This document shows, piece by piece, positions 16,896 to 26,116 of a stretch of DNA of 64,000 nucleotides; position 1 is the first letter of the stretch; each line of letters opens with the position of its first letter. The notes beneath the pieces were generated by a model. It saw nothing but the letters and a program-made list of their open reading frames with translations. It had not been told where the DNA came from and ran no database searches. Origin of the DNA: Pleionea sediminis (GTDB taxonomy: Bacteria; Pseudomonadota; Gammaproteobacteria; Enterobacterales; Kangiellaceae); the NCBI RefSeq assembly GCF_007570825.1, contig NZ_SUNB01000001.1:1798001-1862000 (forward strand), written 5' to 3'. Made by a program: the position numbers and the translations under genes.

Positions 16896-17480
16896 ATGAC
16901 TAGTGAGCAATTACTGACGTTTGACGATTTAGAAGACATATTGGCCGAACAAGAATGCGAAACTCGAGCCAGTGAATTTCAGGGCATGATAATCGGTTTA
17001 TATTCTGGTGGTATGCCGAATGACCAAAAATCTTGGAAGTCGCTGGTGATGGGACATCTCAATGAGGGTAAATTGTATCCGAGCGGTATCATGGATGATC
17101 TAAACAATTATGTGAAAAATTTGGGTGATATTTTAGAAAATGATATTTTTGAGTTAGAGCTTGCTATGCCTCCTGAGTCCGCTTCGATCGAAGAGCGCCT
17201 TGAGGGTGCATGCGAGTGGGCTCAAGGTTTTTTGTTAGGATACGGCATGATTGTTGGTAAACGTGATGTAGACAGTCAAGATTTGTCCGAAGCTTTAGAG
17301 GACTTGATGGAAATTTCCCAGGTTGATTTGGAAGTTGAGGAAACCGAAGAGATGGAGCAAGCTTTGCATACTGTCCTTGAGCATGTTCGGGTTACATCTC
17401 AGGTTGTTTTTCTCGAGACTCGCAGTATGTTGATGCAAGCCGATCATCAAAAGCCAGGGCAAAAAGACACCATTCATTAA
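16896..17480 (+). CDS. ygfB: UPF0149 family protein YgfB
   Basis: A 194-residue acidic protein of the UPF0149/YgfB family: F-Q-G-M-I-I-G-L-Y-S-G-G near residue 28 and a G-A-C-E-W-A-Q-G-F-L-L-G-Y-G motif near residue 110. YgfB homologues are linked to ubiquinone genes by position; a regulatory role has been reported in Pseudomonas. It starts the operon with pepP, ubiH and ubiI, an arrangement conserved in Gammaproteobacteria. Confidence 0.9.
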   Translation: MTSEQLLTFDDLEDILAEQECETRASEFQGMIIGLYSGGMPNDQKSWKSLVMGHLNEGKLYPSGIMDDLNNYVKNLGDILENDIFELELAMPPESASIEERLEGACEWAQGFLLGYGMIVGKRDVDSQDLSEALEDLMEISQVDLEVEETEEMEQALHTVLEHVRVTSQVVFLETRSMLMQADHQKPGQKDTIH

Positions 17481-17500
17481 AAGATTGTTGGGAGAGTTGT

Positions 17501-18811
17501 GTGATTAACAAACAAGAATTCGCGCGTCGTCGGCAGAACTTAATGCAAACAATGGAAGATGGCAGCATTGCCATTGTCGCTTCCGCTCAAGAGTTAGTTC
17601 GTAGCCGAGATACGCATTTTATGTTTCGACAAGACAGTGATTTTCACTATCTAACTGGATTTCCAGAGCCTAACGCGGTTTTGGCGCTGATTCCGGGTCG
17701 AGAACATGGCGAGTTCGTATTGTTTTGTAATGAAAAAGATCTCGAACATGAAACGTGGCATGGCCGACGATGTGGTCCGGAAGCCGCGGTTGATAAGTAT
17801 GGTGCCGACGATGCCTTTCCCATTGATGATATTGACGATATTTTGCCCGGTTTAATGGAAGGGCGTCGCAGAATTTATTACGAAATGGGAAAAAATAATG
17901 AGCTTGATGGCAGGGTGATGAATTGGGTGAATAAAATTCGTTCCCAAGTTAAAAAAGGTGCGCAACCACCCGGTGAATTTGTCGATTTACGGCATGCGTT
18001 ACACGATATGCGGTTATTTAAATCGGCAGCAGAAATTAAATTGATGCGAAAATCGTCTGAAATAGCCGTTGATGCTCATATTCGAGCCATGAAAACCTGT
18101 AAACCTGGAATGACAGAGTTAGATATCGAAGCGGAGTTGCATTATGAGTTCTGTCGCAATGGAGCTCGATTTCCAGCTTATGCATCCATTGTTGCGAGTG
18201 GTGATAATGCTTGCATATTGCACTATACGGAAAATGAAAGCCGATTAAAAAACGGCGATATGTTGTTAATTGATGCTGGAGCTGAATATCAAGGATATGC
18301 TTCGGATATTACGCGCACTTTTCCAATCAACGGCAAATTTACCAATGCTCAAAAAGATTTATACAATCTCGTTTTAAAGTCGCAGATTGCTGCAATTGAA
18401 ATGGTGCGTCCAGGCAATCATTGGATGCAGCCCCATGAAACAGCTGTTGATGTTCTTACAGATGGGATGATTGAGTTGGGAATACTTAAAGGCGACAAAG
18501 CTCAGTTGATTGAAGATGAGGCATATAAGAAATATTACATGCACAAAACTGGTCATTGGATAGGATTAGACGTTCATGATGTTGGTGATTATACCATTGA
18601 TAATGAACCTAGAGTTCTTGAGTCGGGAATGGTGTTAACCGTTGAGCCTGCTATTTATATTCCTGCCGATGATGAAAGTGTTGATAAAAAGTATCGTGGT
18701 ATTGGAATTCGAATTGAAGACGATATTTTGGTAACCGCTGAAGGTAATGATGTTTTAACGGCTGGTGTTCCAAAGACAGTCGAAGAAATTGAAACTTTGA
18801 TGGCGAGTTAA
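17501..18811 (+). CDS. pepP: Xaa-Pro aminopeptidase P
   Basis: The 436-residue protein is a pita-bread metallopeptidase that removes N-terminal residues before proline. An N-terminal aminopeptidase-P domain covers about residues 1-140. The C-terminal M24 domain shows the metal ligands in L-I-D-A-G-A-E and S-D-I-T-R-T-F, H-x-x-G-H-W-I-G-L-D-V-H-D, T-V-E-P-A-I-Y and R-I-E-D-D. Its length equals E. coli PepP. GTG start at 17501, 20 bp after ygfB, preceded by GGGAG. The cytoplasmic enzyme lies in the conserved ygfB-pepP-ubiH-ubiI order. Confidence 0.95.
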   Translation: MINKQEFARRRQNLMQTMEDGSIAIVASAQELVRSRDTHFMFRQDSDFHYLTGFPEPNAVLALIPGREHGEFVLFCNEKDLEHETWHGRRCGPEAAVDKYGADDAFPIDDIDDILPGLMEGRRRIYYEMGKNNELDGRVMNWVNKIRSQVKKGAQPPGEFVDLRHALHDMRLFKSAAEIKLMRKSSEIAVDAHIRAMKTCKPGMTELDIEAELHYEFCRNGARFPAYASIVASGDNACILHYTENESRLKNGDMLLIDAGAEYQGYASDITRTFPINGKFTNAQKDLYNLVLKSQIAAIEMVRPGNHWMQPHETAVDVLTDGMIELGILKGDKAQLIEDEAYKKYYMHKTGHWIGLDVHDVGDYTIDNEPRVLESGMVLTVEPAIYIPADDESVDKKYRGIGIRIEDDILVTAEGNDVLTAGVPKTVEEIETLMAS

Positions 18812-18851
18812 TTCGCATAATTATTTAATACGACTTTAAATCGAGTCATTA

Positions 18852-20135
18852 ATGAAAGAATCAAAGCAATTTGATGTTGTTATTGTCGGTGGCGGCATGA
18901 TTGGCGCTTCGATGGCGCTCGCATTGGCTCCTTTACCAATTAGAATTGCGGTTGTTGATGTTTACTCCCATGATCACCAAAAACAACCGAGCTTTGATGA
19001 TCGAAGTATTGCTTTGTCCTATGGTTCGCGAGTAATTTTTGAAGCCATGAACGTTTGGCAAGATCTTGAACCTCAGACGGAAGCAATAAGGCACATTCAT
19101 GTTTCAGATAAAGGGCACATGGGAATGTGTCGTTTACATGCCGAAGAATATGGAACCGAAGCGCTTGGGTATGTTGTAGAAAATCGAGTTGCTGGAAATG
19201 TCTTTCATCGATTACTAGAGCAGCATACAAACATAACGGTTATTACTCCCGCCCAAGTTACTGCTGTCGAACATATCGATAAGAAAGCAATATTAACGAT
19301 TGACCGTGAGGGGAGTTTAAGTGACCTCTCGTGTCGATTAGTTATTGCAGCAGATGGCACTCACTCTCCAATCGCAACGCAATTAGCGGTAGAAAAAGTC
19401 CAAAGTGATTATGAGCAAATGGCCGTTATTTGTAATATCGTTACGAGTCATCATAAAGCTGGTTGGGCATACGAACGATTTACGGATACCGGCCCTCTTG
19501 CTTTTTTACCACTAACAAATCAGAGAATATCTGTCGTTTGGTCTTTCGCTCCAGAACAGAGAGAGCTGATTGAGGAAATGACTGAAAAAGAGTTTCGAGA
19601 AGCTCTTCAGCAGCATTTCGGCTTTCGAACAGGAAACATTGAGCGAGTAGGGAAGCGCGTCATATATCCGTTGAGTTTACGACAGTTAAAAGTGGGTTTT
19701 AAGAAGAGAGTTGCTTTTATAGGTAATGCTTTACACACTGGACATCCTGTTGCTGGTCAAGGATTTAATCTTGGATTGCGTGATATTGCTCAATTAACAG
19801 AAGTTGTGGCTACCGCTGTCTCGAATAATGATGATATTGGAAGTTATTCAAATCTTGATAAGTTCTGGACGCACCGAAAAAATGATATTCAATCTACGTT
19901 ATCCAGTACAGATGCATTGGCTCGTTTATTCGCAAACAAATCTTCTGTTTTAACAATTGCCCGTAATGGGTTATTGAAGTGGCTTGATGTTTTAGGCCCA
20001 GTTAAAACTGAGTTCTCTGCATTTGCCATGGGACAAAAAAGTAACTTACCTTCTCTTGCTCGAGGAATTCCTCTCAACGATATCCATTTTTGGCCAAAGT
20101 TAAATGCACACTCTAAATCGAATTCTGGAGTCTAG
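18852..20135 (+). CDS. ubiH: 2-octaprenyl-6-methoxyphenyl hydroxylase UbiH
   Basis: A 427-residue flavin monooxygenase of ubiquinone biosynthesis. It has the FAD-binding V-V-G-G-G-M-I-G-A-S dinucleotide motif at the N-terminus, the A-A-D-G-T-H-S DG motif near residue 175, and the second FAD motif I-G-N-A-L-H-T-G-H-P-V-A-G-Q-G. The Asn in G-N-A is characteristic of UbiH, whereas the neighbouring paralogue has G-D-A. It probably hydroxylates ring position C1 and works in the Ubi complex. Same operon, 40 bp after pepP. Confidence 0.92.
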   Translation: MKESKQFDVVIVGGGMIGASMALALAPLPIRIAVVDVYSHDHQKQPSFDDRSIALSYGSRVIFEAMNVWQDLEPQTEAIRHIHVSDKGHMGMCRLHAEEYGTEALGYVVENRVAGNVFHRLLEQHTNITVITPAQVTAVEHIDKKAILTIDREGSLSDLSCRLVIAADGTHSPIATQLAVEKVQSDYEQMAVICNIVTSHHKAGWAYERFTDTGPLAFLPLTNQRISVVWSFAPEQRELIEEMTEKEFREALQQHFGFRTGNIERVGKRVIYPLSLRQLKVGFKKRVAFIGNALHTGHPVAGQGFNLGLRDIAQLTEVVATAVSNNDDIGSYSNLDKFWTHRKNDIQSTLSSTDALARLFANKSSVLTIARNGLLKWLDVLGPVKTEFSAFAMGQKSNLPSLARGIPLNDIHFWPKLNAHSKSNSGV

Positions 20136-20137
20136 TT

Positions 20138-21331
20138 GTGGCAAAAAAGTTTGATGTAATCATTAACGGTGGTGGTTTGGTCGGTTTAACTTTTGCTAAC
20201 TTGCTGAGTGATCGGTTGAAAGTTGCAATCGTCGATCCTGCGTTAATGTCGAGCGTTTCTCAGTTGGATGAATCTAGTCCATATATGCAACGTGTTAGTG
20301 CGATCTCTCCTCGTTCGATAAATATTTTGGAATCAGTAGGAGCTTGGCAGTGTTTGCCACAATCTAGAATTTCTCCCTATCAGTATATGAAAGTTTGGGA
20401 TGAAAATGGTTCCAGTCGATTGTCTTTTAGTGCTCAAGATGTTGTCGCTCCGAATCTGGGCTGTATTGTCGAAAACAACTGGTTACGAGCGGCGCTGTAC
20501 GATGCTTTAAAGGTATCGAGATCTCAATTTAATGTAATTACTTCACCAATAGAATTTGTTGAACGAAGCGAACAATCGATTCGATGCCGCTTTGAAGATG
20601 GTTTGCAATTAGATGCATCTTTATTGGTTGGAGCTGAAGGTGCTTTATCAAAGACAAGAGAATGGTTTGAGTTTTCAACCAGTGTACATGATTATGAGCA
20701 AGTGGCTGTGGTTGCAAATATAAAAACCGAAAATGATCACGAACTGACGGCGTGGCAAAGGTTTTTAGAAACAGGACCAATTGCTTATTTACCACTTGCT
20801 GACAGGCATATGTGTTCAATTGTTTGGTCGGTAACAAGAGAGTTTGCGGAAAACTTTAAATCTGTCGATCAAATTACGCAATCTAAACAGATTGCAGCTG
20901 CATTAGATCATCAATTGGGACAAGTTGAACTGGTTTCTGATACGGAATGTTTTCCATTAATTGCGCGTCATGCTGAACAATATGTTCAGTCGCGTGTTGC
21001 ATTAATTGGAGATGCAGCCCACACGATTCATCCCTTGGCCGGTCAAGGAGTAAACCTCGGATTTGCGGATGCACAATCGCTGGCTAATCAGGTGAATCTG
21101 GCGGCGCATAAACAACGAGATATTGGTGCGACTTTTTGTTTAAGACCATACGAGCGAGAACGAAAATCAGATAATCATTTGACTCAAAAAGCAATGACGG
21201 CGCTTAATTGGATTTATCGTTCGAAGTCGCCCTTAACTATTCTGGCTCGTAATTTCGGAGTCAGTTGTATCGACTCAATGTCGGGATTAAAACGATTGTT
21301 AGCAAATCAGGCGATGGGAGTGCGCCGCTAA
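20138..21331 (+). CDS. ubiI: Ubiquinone hydroxylase UbiI (VisC family)
   Basis: A 397-residue paralogue of UbiH with N-G-G-G-L-V-G-L-T at the start, V-G-A-E-G-A-L-S (DG-motif position) near residue 160, and I-G-D-A-A-H-T-I-H-P-L-A-G-Q-G near residue 290. It probably hydroxylates C5 of the ubiquinone ring under aerobic conditions. The DG motif reads A-E-G in place of A-D-G, a mild substitution seen in some paralogues. GTG start 2 bp after the ubiH stop, so translation is coupled. Last gene of the operon. Confidence 0.85.
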   Translation: MAKKFDVIINGGGLVGLTFANLLSDRLKVAIVDPALMSSVSQLDESSPYMQRVSAISPRSINILESVGAWQCLPQSRISPYQYMKVWDENGSSRLSFSAQDVVAPNLGCIVENNWLRAALYDALKVSRSQFNVITSPIEFVERSEQSIRCRFEDGLQLDASLLVGAEGALSKTREWFEFSTSVHDYEQVAVVANIKTENDHELTAWQRFLETGPIAYLPLADRHMCSIVWSVTREFAENFKSVDQITQSKQIAAALDHQLGQVELVSDTECFPLIARHAEQYVQSRVALIGDAAHTIHPLAGQGVNLGFADAQSLANQVNLAAHKQRDIGATFCLRPYERERKSDNHLTQKAMTALNWIYRSKSPLTILARNFGVSCIDSMSGLKRLLANQAMGVRR

Positions 21332-21359
21332 CGAAATATTAGCGACGCGAAAGGGACAT

Positions 21360-21971
21360 TTAGAATAAGTAACTAACACCGACTGAAAACAGAGTATTTA
21401 CCGTACTCTCATCTTCTTCAAGTAAACTTGAATCGTAAATATAATTGCGATAGTCAAACTTTAAGTTAAGAGTTCGGGATAAACCTACCTGATAGCCCAC
21501 ACCAGCAACGTAAGTGAATCTTTCTTCGCCACCAAACGAAGTATCACCCACTCCAGCTATGATATATAGCGAAGACAGTTGTGCCTTCGAACCGGAAAAA
21601 AACTGTTCGCCTTGATACAGGTTGTAACCTACTAAAAAGTCGAGGTGTTTAAAATCACGGTCGTCTCCAGAAAAAAGAGGACCTTGATTCGTTTCATACG
21701 AAGATTCACTGGTCGAAGTAAACACGTAATTTAGTTGTAAGAACGTATTTTCTGTCGCAATAAAGTTTGCATGAAGTCCGGTTGCGATTTCACTTCCGAA
21801 GTCTTGAATGTTTAAAAATCCTGCGGATAAACCAAGCTCAAATTGTTCGTTGTTGAGCTCATTCATACCTTGTTGTGTTGAATCATCCTTGGCATTGACT
21901 GGATGAGTAAAAGCAACACTCAGGCTTACTACAAAAAGTTTTAGAAAAATGCGCTGAATCCAATGTGCCAT
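21360..21971 (-). CDS. Outer-membrane beta-barrel protein, third of a tandem set
   Basis: The 203-residue protein has a signal peptide (basic start, hydrophobic core, cleavage after V-N-A near residue 27). Alternating strands follow, and it ends with ...G-V-S-Y-L-F, the aromatic C-terminus recognised by the BAM machine. A G-F-L-N-I-Q-D-F-G segment is shared with the first barrel (G-F-L-S-V-E-D-F-N), showing they are paralogues of the small Myxococcus-type beta-barrel family. The start overlaps the preceding gene by 31 bp; GAGAGA lies 9 bases upstream. Function is unknown, presumably the outer-membrane part of the adjacent ExbB/ExbD machine. Confidence 0.75.
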   Translation of the reverse strand: MAHWIQRIFLKLFVVSLSVAFTHPVNAKDDSTQQGMNELNNEQFELGLSAGFLNIQDFGSEIATGLHANFIATENTFLQLNYVFTSTSESSYETNQGPLFSGDDRDFKHLDFLVGYNLYQGEQFFSGSKAQLSSLYIIAGVGDTSFGGEERFTYVAGVGYQVGLSRTLNLKFDYRNYIYDSSLLEEDESTVNTLFSVGVSYLF

Positions 21972-22696
21972 CGTTTTAATCTCTCATCGTCTTGTTCTGT
22001 TGATACTGTGTAATCCCGAAAACCCGCACGAACTACAAAGTTACGTCCAAGGTAATAACTGCCTCCGAGCCCGAACTGAGTGTAACTTGAGTTACTAATG
22101 GGCAGTTCAATAAGCTCTGGTTGAGCTGAAATATTCATTTCTCCGGTTCCGATTGTGAATACAGGTGAAACGACCCACTCTGACCAAGGTTCAAACTGTA
22201 GGTTGGCTCCCAAATAGTCGCCTCGAACCTCAGCGTCATAAAACTTCCCACTTTCCAGTTCCACGCCTAACCAAGATAGGACCCGATAGCCAGTGGTGAA
22301 ACTGTATGTTTGTGCGCCTTTAAGCGCTCCACTGGAAAACTGACCCGTGCTAAACCCAATTCGCCAGCTATTCTCCAAATAATCACCGAAACTAACGTTT
22401 GGTAAATCGACAGGTTCGCCGGTGGGGACGAGTGTTCGTGCTATCTGAGAGGCTTTAACCCAGCCTTTTCTGCCGCGCTCAGATTTTATTTCGTACCAAT
22501 CAGGACGGCGTGTAAGTATTTCTACCGACTCACCTTGTTCAACCGTGTAAATAACGGGGTAGCCGTTGCCTGGTCCCGTGTGCATTTCCAAGTAGGGGTC
22601 AATGACCTCTAATTTAACCGTGTCTTTGGCAATTAAATGCTGAGAGCTCGTTGTTAGTACAAGAGCAAAAAGCAATGGCCATAATGATTTTTTCAT
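21941..22696 (-). CDS. SH3b domain plus outer-membrane beta-barrel protein
   Basis: About 251 residues from the ATG at 22696, which has AAGGAAG six bases upstream; an in-frame ATG 18 bases earlier lacks one. A signal peptide (to about residue 24) is followed by a bacterial SH3 domain (residues about 28-90: M-H-T-G-P-G-N-G-Y-P-V, W-Y-E-I-K, G-W-V-K), then a barrel ending H-I-G-F-S-A-F-F. The SH3 part probably sits in the periplasm and may touch peptidoglycan or partner proteins. It is the middle gene of the three-barrel operon divergent from the TPR/ExbB/ExbD genes. Confidence 0.78.
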   Translation of the reverse strand: MKKSLWPLLFALVLTTSSQHLIAKDTVKLEVIDPYLEMHTGPGNGYPVIYTVEQGESVEILTRRPDWYEIKSERGRKGWVKASQIARTLVPTGEPVDLPNVSFGDYLENSWRIGFSTGQFSSGALKGAQTYSFTTGYRVLSWLGVELESGKFYDAEVRGDYLGANLQFEPWSEWVVSPVFTIGTGEMNISAQPELIELPISNSSYTQFGLGGSYYLGRNFVVRAGFRDYTVSTEQDDERLKRWHIGFSAFF

Positions 22697-22722
22697 ATTT
22701 AACTTCCTTTTCACTGACTTGC

Positions 22723-23373
22723 TTAGAACAAAGCATTTAAGCCCAGCGAGAATTCAATATTGTGAGTTTTCTTGCTGCTATCGAGAAACGTACGGTCGAC
22801 AATGTGGTCTTTAATCGTTAAATCCCAAGTCAACCAATCTGTGATTACTGTTTTGTAGCTGCTGCCTATCACCAGACCGGTCTCGGAATTGCCTGCAAAA
22901 TCAATGGATGAGGCGCCGAAAAGCAAGTAAATATTTGAATTATATTTACTTTTTTCATTGCTGTATGAGCGACCATGGAATAAACGATACCCGCCTATTA
23001 AGCCGGTATATTCAAATTTTCGGTCTGCATCACTTAAGAAACTACCGCCGAGAACGTCTTCAAATGTGGCTCTTCCAACCTCAGATGTGGCTGTTTGAAA
23101 CGAAACTTTAAAGTCGTTGTTGATGTGATAGGTAAAATCAAGCCCAAAGATTGGATTAGTATTGAAGTCTTCAACACTTAAAAATCCGCCATAGATTCCC
23201 GCTTCGAAGTTTTCGCTATCTATGGCTGCTGATTCTGCTTTCGTAATTGAGTTGTTAGGCTCAATGATTTTCACTGATTTTGACGACTCTTGTGCAAACG
23301 CAGAAGTGTTGGTCAAAAGTGATGCTACGGTCACTATCGTAGCTAAAAATGTAGATGGTTTTGCTTTAACCAT
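22723..23373 (-). CDS. Outer-membrane beta-barrel protein, first of a tandem set
   Basis: A 216-residue protein with a signal peptide ending A-F-A near residue 27. A barrel of about eight strands follows, ending S-L-G-L-N-A-L-F with the terminal Phe typical of outer-membrane proteins. A-G-I-Y-G-G-F-L-S-V-E-D-F matches the third barrel of the set. Probable first gene of the minus-strand operon. It is divergent from the nine-gene operon starting at 23775 and shares its 400-bp control region. Confidence 0.75.
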   Translation of the reverse strand: MVKAKPSTFLATIVTVASLLTNTSAFAQESSKSVKIIEPNNSITKAESAAIDSENFEAGIYGGFLSVEDFNTNPIFGLDFTYHINNDFKVSFQTATSEVGRATFEDVLGGSFLSDADRKFEYTGLIGGYRLFHGRSYSNEKSKYNSNIYLLFGASSIDFAGNSETGLVIGSSYKTVITDWLTWDLTIKDHIVDRTFLDSSKKTHNIEFSLGLNALF

Positions 23374-23774
23374 AATCTTTCCGACTCCATCAAAAGATGA
23401 ATTTAATTCCTAATGCCCAAATGGGCTGGCTTCGAGACTCAGGAAAAGTAGGATGGTTGAGGCCAATGTCTCATTCCTTGATTCTCTCGTTACATCGAGT
23501 TCGCATTGTATCGAAAGCTTTTGCTGTGTCGATTTTGCAACAAGGATGTTGTGACTCACGTCTTAAATTTCAAAGCATGAGCACTGGGATCTGTGACGTA
23601 GTTAGATGTTTTGGTAGTTCAATATATAGTCAATTTTTCGATTTGTGTATAGTCCATTTTCGTAATCACGAATACCCAAAGTTCACATCGTTTTCTTATC
23701 GAAAAGTGAGCAATAACTGCTAAGAATTTTGGACGCGTGGATTAGTCGTATAGTGCGAATGGATATGTAAAGGC
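23374..23774. other. 400-bp divergent control region with a possible barrel remnant
   Basis: Holds the promoters of the three-barrel operon and the nine-gene operon; no confident -35/-10 pair for either. On the minus strand 23390-23470 encodes a short tail ending W-A-L-G-I-K-F-I-F before a TGA, which looks like the last strand of an outer-membrane barrel, but the frame is closed by a TGA at 23471-23473. A plus-strand open frame at 23397-23723 has no protein-like features. Confidence 0.4.
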
Positions 23775-24368
23775 ATGAAAAAAACAATTCAATTTTTAAC
23801 TTTAATTTTGGTAATAGTTTTTTCGAATGTGTGGGCGTCGGAAGCGAAAATTGATGACAAAAGCCAAGGTAAGGCTGGTCAAGAGAGAAGCTTTAATCAA
23901 TCGGAAAAACAAGCTTTAGACACTCTTAAACAGGTATCTAAGGGTCTACAGGATCTCAAGCAAGATGTTATAAGCTTAAACAGTGAACTACGCCAGATGG
24001 AAGAAAAGCTATTGTTTCCATCAAGTACTAAGTTCACCGTTTTCGTCTCACTTACCACTGGCCAGTTCTTTAAGCTTGAAAGTATTAAGTTGAAAATTGA
24101 TGGTCAATTAGTCTCTTCGCATGTTTATTCGGATTCTCAGCGAGAATCTATGGCACGAGGTGGAATTCAGAAGCTTTACGTTACTAACGTGAATCAAGGC
24201 AAGCATAATGTGACGGTCTTTTTTACTGGTATTGGACTTAATGGTCGCTCTCACAAATTAGCTAAGTCTCTCGATTTTAATAAAGGACCTGCTGGAGAAT
24301 ACTTAGAGATCGCTATCGGTGATGATGGTGATACTCAAGAGCCTGTTTTTGAGTTGAAGCGGTGGTAA
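23775..24368 (+). CDS. Secreted protein of unknown family, first gene of the TPR/ExbB/ExbD operon
   Basis: The 197-residue protein has a signal peptide (cleavage after V-W-A near residue 22), then a coiled-coil segment (about residues 38-78, K-Q-A-L-D-T-L-K-Q-V-S-K...), then a compact, probably beta-sandwich domain (F-T-V-F-V-S-L, L-K-I-D-G-Q, G-K-H-N-V-T-V-F-F-T-G). I do not recognise the family. Periplasmic location is likely. It lies 2 bp before the first TPR gene and so belongs to the machine. A small coiled coil plus sandwich could mediate oligomerisation or binding of a partner. Confidence 0.7.
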   Translation: MKKTIQFLTLILVIVFSNVWASEAKIDDKSQGKAGQERSFNQSEKQALDTLKQVSKGLQDLKQDVISLNSELRQMEEKLLFPSSTKFTVFVSLTTGQFFKLESIKLKIDGQLVSSHVYSDSQRESMARGGIQKLYVTNVNQGKHNVTVFFTGIGLNGRSHKLAKSLDFNKGPAGEYLEIAIGDDGDTQEPVFELKRW

Positions 24369-24370
24369 TA

Positions 24371-26116
24371 ATGAAATTAAACGCAATTACTAAAAGCGTA
24401 TTGCCATTTGTGTTATCAGCTGGCTTTTTCTGCTCGTCTGTTAACTCAAACACTATCGAAGACAACCCTCATACTAAAGAGGATTTGGAGTGGGGTACGG
24501 TATTATACGAATATTACCAAAAGAATTATTTTAATGCATTAGTTGAGTATGACTACGCTACCTCTATCGATAATCCGATTGCAGAAAGTGTTCCCGGAAA
24601 TCTATTACAAGGTGGCATGATGCTATCTTATGGATTGGCAGAAAATGCGGAACAGGCTTTTAACCGAGTATTGGCTGAGGGAGCTGATCAAGAAACGCAA
24701 AATCGAGCTTGGTTTTATTTAGCAAGTCTTTTTTATCATAAGTCTGAAAATACACGAGCTTATGAAGCGTTATCAAAAATTGAAGGTGAAGTACCTGAAG
24801 ATCTTCATCCAGAGTACCATTATCTTGCTACGTTAATAAACAATCAGGCTCAGCATCTTGACGTTACGGAGAATATCGTTAATACGCTGCCAGAAAATAA
24901 TTACCATTATCCCTATATTCTTTTTAATTTAGCGATTCGTCATTTAAGGGAAGGAACACCACAAACAGCAGCCTTAAAGCTACAACAAGTTGTTACGTTT
25001 CAAAATAATGGTGAAGAGTTTGCGTCTCTCGCAGATCGAGCAAAACATGGTTTGGCTCAGTTGTTCTTACAACAAGGTCAGAATAAAGAAGCATGGCAAT
25101 TTCTTACTGCTATTCGGACAAGCGGCCTATATTCTAATCGTGCATTGTTAACTTATGCTTGGACAGCAATTAAGATGAAGCAATTTAATGATGCCGTTGC
25201 TGCATTAGAAATATTAAATACGCGATCAATTGCGATTCCTGAAGTACAAGAAGCGAAAGTTTTACTAGCTCATTTGTATGAACAGGAAGGTTCTCCAAGA
25301 AAAGCATTGAAAGCCAATCTTTTAGCAATAGAAGCTTTTGAGAAAGGTGTTGCAAAAATTGACGAGGCTCGAACTATTATTGCTAAGCAGGATGTACCAA
25401 AAGAATTTATTCAGAATTTAGATGTAATTGTCGATGATACAGATTGGTTTGCATCAGAACCCTCTGTTGACTACCAAAAGTTAACTCCATTTTTAATCGA
25501 TTTAATGTCGAGTAAGGTTTTAAATGAAGCTTTACGAGAGTTATCTGACTTATATGCAATAGAGAAGAACCTAACTTACTGGAAGCGTCAGACTTTAGAG
25601 CATCAAGCTATTATTTTAAGCGCGAGCAAAAAAGGAAAGCAATCAGTTGATACTGAATTAGTAAAGAGAAGTAAAGAGCTTACGGCCGTACTTGAAGAGA
25701 AAAAATCACAACTTAAACTTCATGCATTAACTTTATCTGAAGAACAACAAGAGCGATTTAAAGCGTTAATTGAAAGCATTGATCGCGAGCTTACTTTGTT
25801 AACAAGCAAGGCATCGCAAATGCAATTAGTAAAAGCACCTTATAAACAGCCAAAGCAATATTTGAATGAAGTAAAACAAAAGCATGCTTCGATTGATAAG
25901 AAATTATCCAATGCGAAATCTTATATTGCCAAATTAGAGCCGATAGTTAGAAGTTTGGTTAATGCTGAACTTGATAAGCATGAAGAACGTATGCGTTATT
26001 ACTGGGCTCAGTCGCGTTTAGCAAAAGCGAGATTATACGATACAACACTTATGAAATTAGACAAAGCTAAAGAACAGCGAAACAATGGAAGTAAGCAGTC
26101 GGGAGATAAAGGATAA
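24371..26116 (+). CDS. Periplasmic TPR protein with C-terminal coiled coil
   Basis: Starts at the ATG at 24371, where a signal peptide begins (M-K-L-N-A-I-T-K...); a GTG nine bases earlier is less likely. The protein has about 581 residues. Residues about 40-320 are helical repeats of the TPR type (A-E-Q-A-F-N-R-V-L-A-E-G, A-W-F-Y-L-A-S-L-F-Y). The C-terminal part, about 400-580, is a long charged coiled coil. It would be a soluble or tethered periplasmic scaffold. It overlaps the next gene by 1 bp (TAATG). It recalls GltE-like TPR proteins of gliding loci, but homology is not established here. Confidence 0.75.
   Translation: MKLNAITKSVLPFVLSAGFFCSSVNSNTIEDNPHTKEDLEWGTVLYEYYQKNYFNALVEYDYATSIDNPIAESVPGNLLQGGMMLSYGLAENAEQAFNRVLAEGADQETQNRAWFYLASLFYHKSENTRAYEALSKIEGEVPEDLHPEYHYLATLINNQAQHLDVTENIVNTLPENNYHYPYILFNLAIRHLREGTPQTAALKLQQVVTFQNNGEEFASLADRAKHGLAQLFLQQGQNKEAWQFLTAIRTSGLYSNRALLTYAWTAIKMKQFNDAVAALEILNTRSIAIPEVQEAKVLLAHLYEQEGSPRKALKANLLAIEAFEKGVAKIDEARTIIAKQDVPKEFIQNLDVIVDDTDWFASEPSVDYQKLTPFLIDLMSSKVLNEALRELSDLYAIEKNLTYWKRQTLEHQAIILSASKKGKQSVDTELVKRSKELTAVLEEKKSQLKLHALTLSEEQQERFKALIESIDRELTLLTSKASQMQLVKAPYKQPKQYLNEVKQKHASIDKKLSNAKSYIAKLEPIVRSLVNAELDKHEERMRYYWAQSRLAKARLYDTTLMKLDKAKEQRNNGSKQSGDKG

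Noticed and set aside
23397-23723. 108-codon plus-strand open frame in the divergent control region
   Set aside because: No ribosome site, odd composition, and no protein-like pattern; it overlaps the control region and a likely minus-strand barrel tail.
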